Assembly: GCA_905210875.1 (NCBI GenBank)
Contig: CAJLYN010000105.1
Location: 1 to 7,256, forward strand
Source of the DNA: an uncultured Bacteroides sp.
GTDB lineage: Bacteria > Bacteroidota > Bacteroidia > Bacteroidales > UBA11471
Direction: 5' to 3'
DNA: 7,256 bases
Part shown: positions 6,896 to 7,256 of the stretch, one piece after another
Position numbering within the stretch: the stretch's first letter is position 1
How the letters are laid out: the number at the start of each line of letters is the position of its first letter
Made by a program: the position numbers and the translations under genes
The notes under the pieces: generated by a model
What the model saw: the letters and a program-made list of their open reading frames with translations, nothing else
What the model was told of the DNA's origin: nothing
Database searches by the model: none

Positions 6896-7256
6896 ATGAA
6901 ACAATATCTTCTTCTCGGCATCATGTTGGCGATATGTATGTCGGGCATGGCACAATATCCGGTGCGTCCGCCGATGCGAATGGAGGGTAACGGACCCGAT
7001 GCCGAAAATCAGAACCAGTCGGAATATTTTGTTACCGGACAGGTATTAGACGAAAAAAACGAGCCGATGATAGCCGTTTCGGTACGACTGCTCTCGGCGG
7101 CCGACAGTTCATTGGTAAACGGTACAGGTACCATGACCGACGATAACGGAAAATTTACCATCAAGGACCTGAAGCGGGGCGATTATCTTGTGAATATCAC
7201 GTTTCTGGGGTATAAGCCTGTATATAAGCCCGTGAAGCTGTTGCGGGTACAGCCCT
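6896..7256 (+). CDS. TonB-dependent-receptor-type outer-membrane protein, N-terminal part
   Basis: The first 120 codons of a gene that runs off the right edge; no stop is reached. The N-terminus is a signal peptide (MKQYLLLGIMLAICMSGMA, likely cut before Gln20). A proline- and asparagine-rich linker (about 21-43) follows, then a carboxypeptidase-regulatory-like beta-sandwich from about residue 45: TGQVLDEKNEPM (47-58), VSVRLLSAADSS (61-72), the typical TDDNGKF (81-87) and GDYLVNITFLGYKPV (95-109). In Bacteroidota this domain precedes either a SusC-type plug and barrel or, as the short DSSLV...G phrase here suggests, an outer-membrane barrel of the OMP_b-brl_3 type. No TonB box or plug is visible in the part present, so the subclass and substrate remain open. 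The ATG at 6896 is chosen because the signal peptide follows at once. It is divergent from the ABC exporter. Confidence 0.85.
   Translation, partial: MKQYLLLGIMLAICMSGMAQYPVRPPMRMEGNGPDAENQNQSEYFVTGQVLDEKNEPMIAVSVRLLSAADSSLVNGTGTMTDDNGKFTIKDLKRGDYLVNITFLGYKPVYKPVKLLRVQP

Overview
The window comes from a member of the Bacteroidota, most likely the order Bacteroidales. Three things point there. Two promoter-like sites match the Bacteroidota -7 element TAnnTTTG. The start codons lack good Shine-Dalgarno sequences. The protein content is typical of the group: a DUF5723-like outer-membrane barrel, a large secreted lipoprotein, and the start of a TonB-dependent-receptor-type protein with a carboxypeptidase-regulatory-like N-terminal domain. 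Genus cannot be fixed from this stretch.

Five of the six main genes lie on the minus strand. Read in their own direction they are: an MsbA-like lipid/multidrug ABC exporter (6560 to 4734); a small predicted secreted protein that overlaps its stop codon by one base (4734 to 4306); a two-helix membrane protein of unknown function (4162 to 3653), closed by a strong hairpin terminator (3597-3637); then a second unit made of a 661-residue lipoprotein (3454 to 1469) and a DUF5723-like beta-barrel protein (1444 to 5), 24 bases apart. On the plus strand, starting at 6896 and running off the right edge, is the N-terminus of an outer-membrane receptor-like protein. Its promoter region lies back to back with that of the ABC exporter.

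Most of these genes concern the cell envelope: an inner-membrane exporter with a coupled secreted protein, an inner-membrane protein, a lipoprotein/barrel pair, and a receptor. The lipoprotein and barrel probably form one transcription unit and may act together at the outer membrane; that is inference from order and spacing. I find no rRNA, tRNA, CRISPR array, insertion sequence or phage gene.

I see no clear evidence of a new defence or mobile system. The points most worth a second look are the uncharacterised lipoprotein-barrel pair, the small secreted protein coupled to the exporter (three cysteines spaced exactly 11 residues apart), and a broken or frameshifted 62-codon reading frame between the divergent promoter and the receptor gene.
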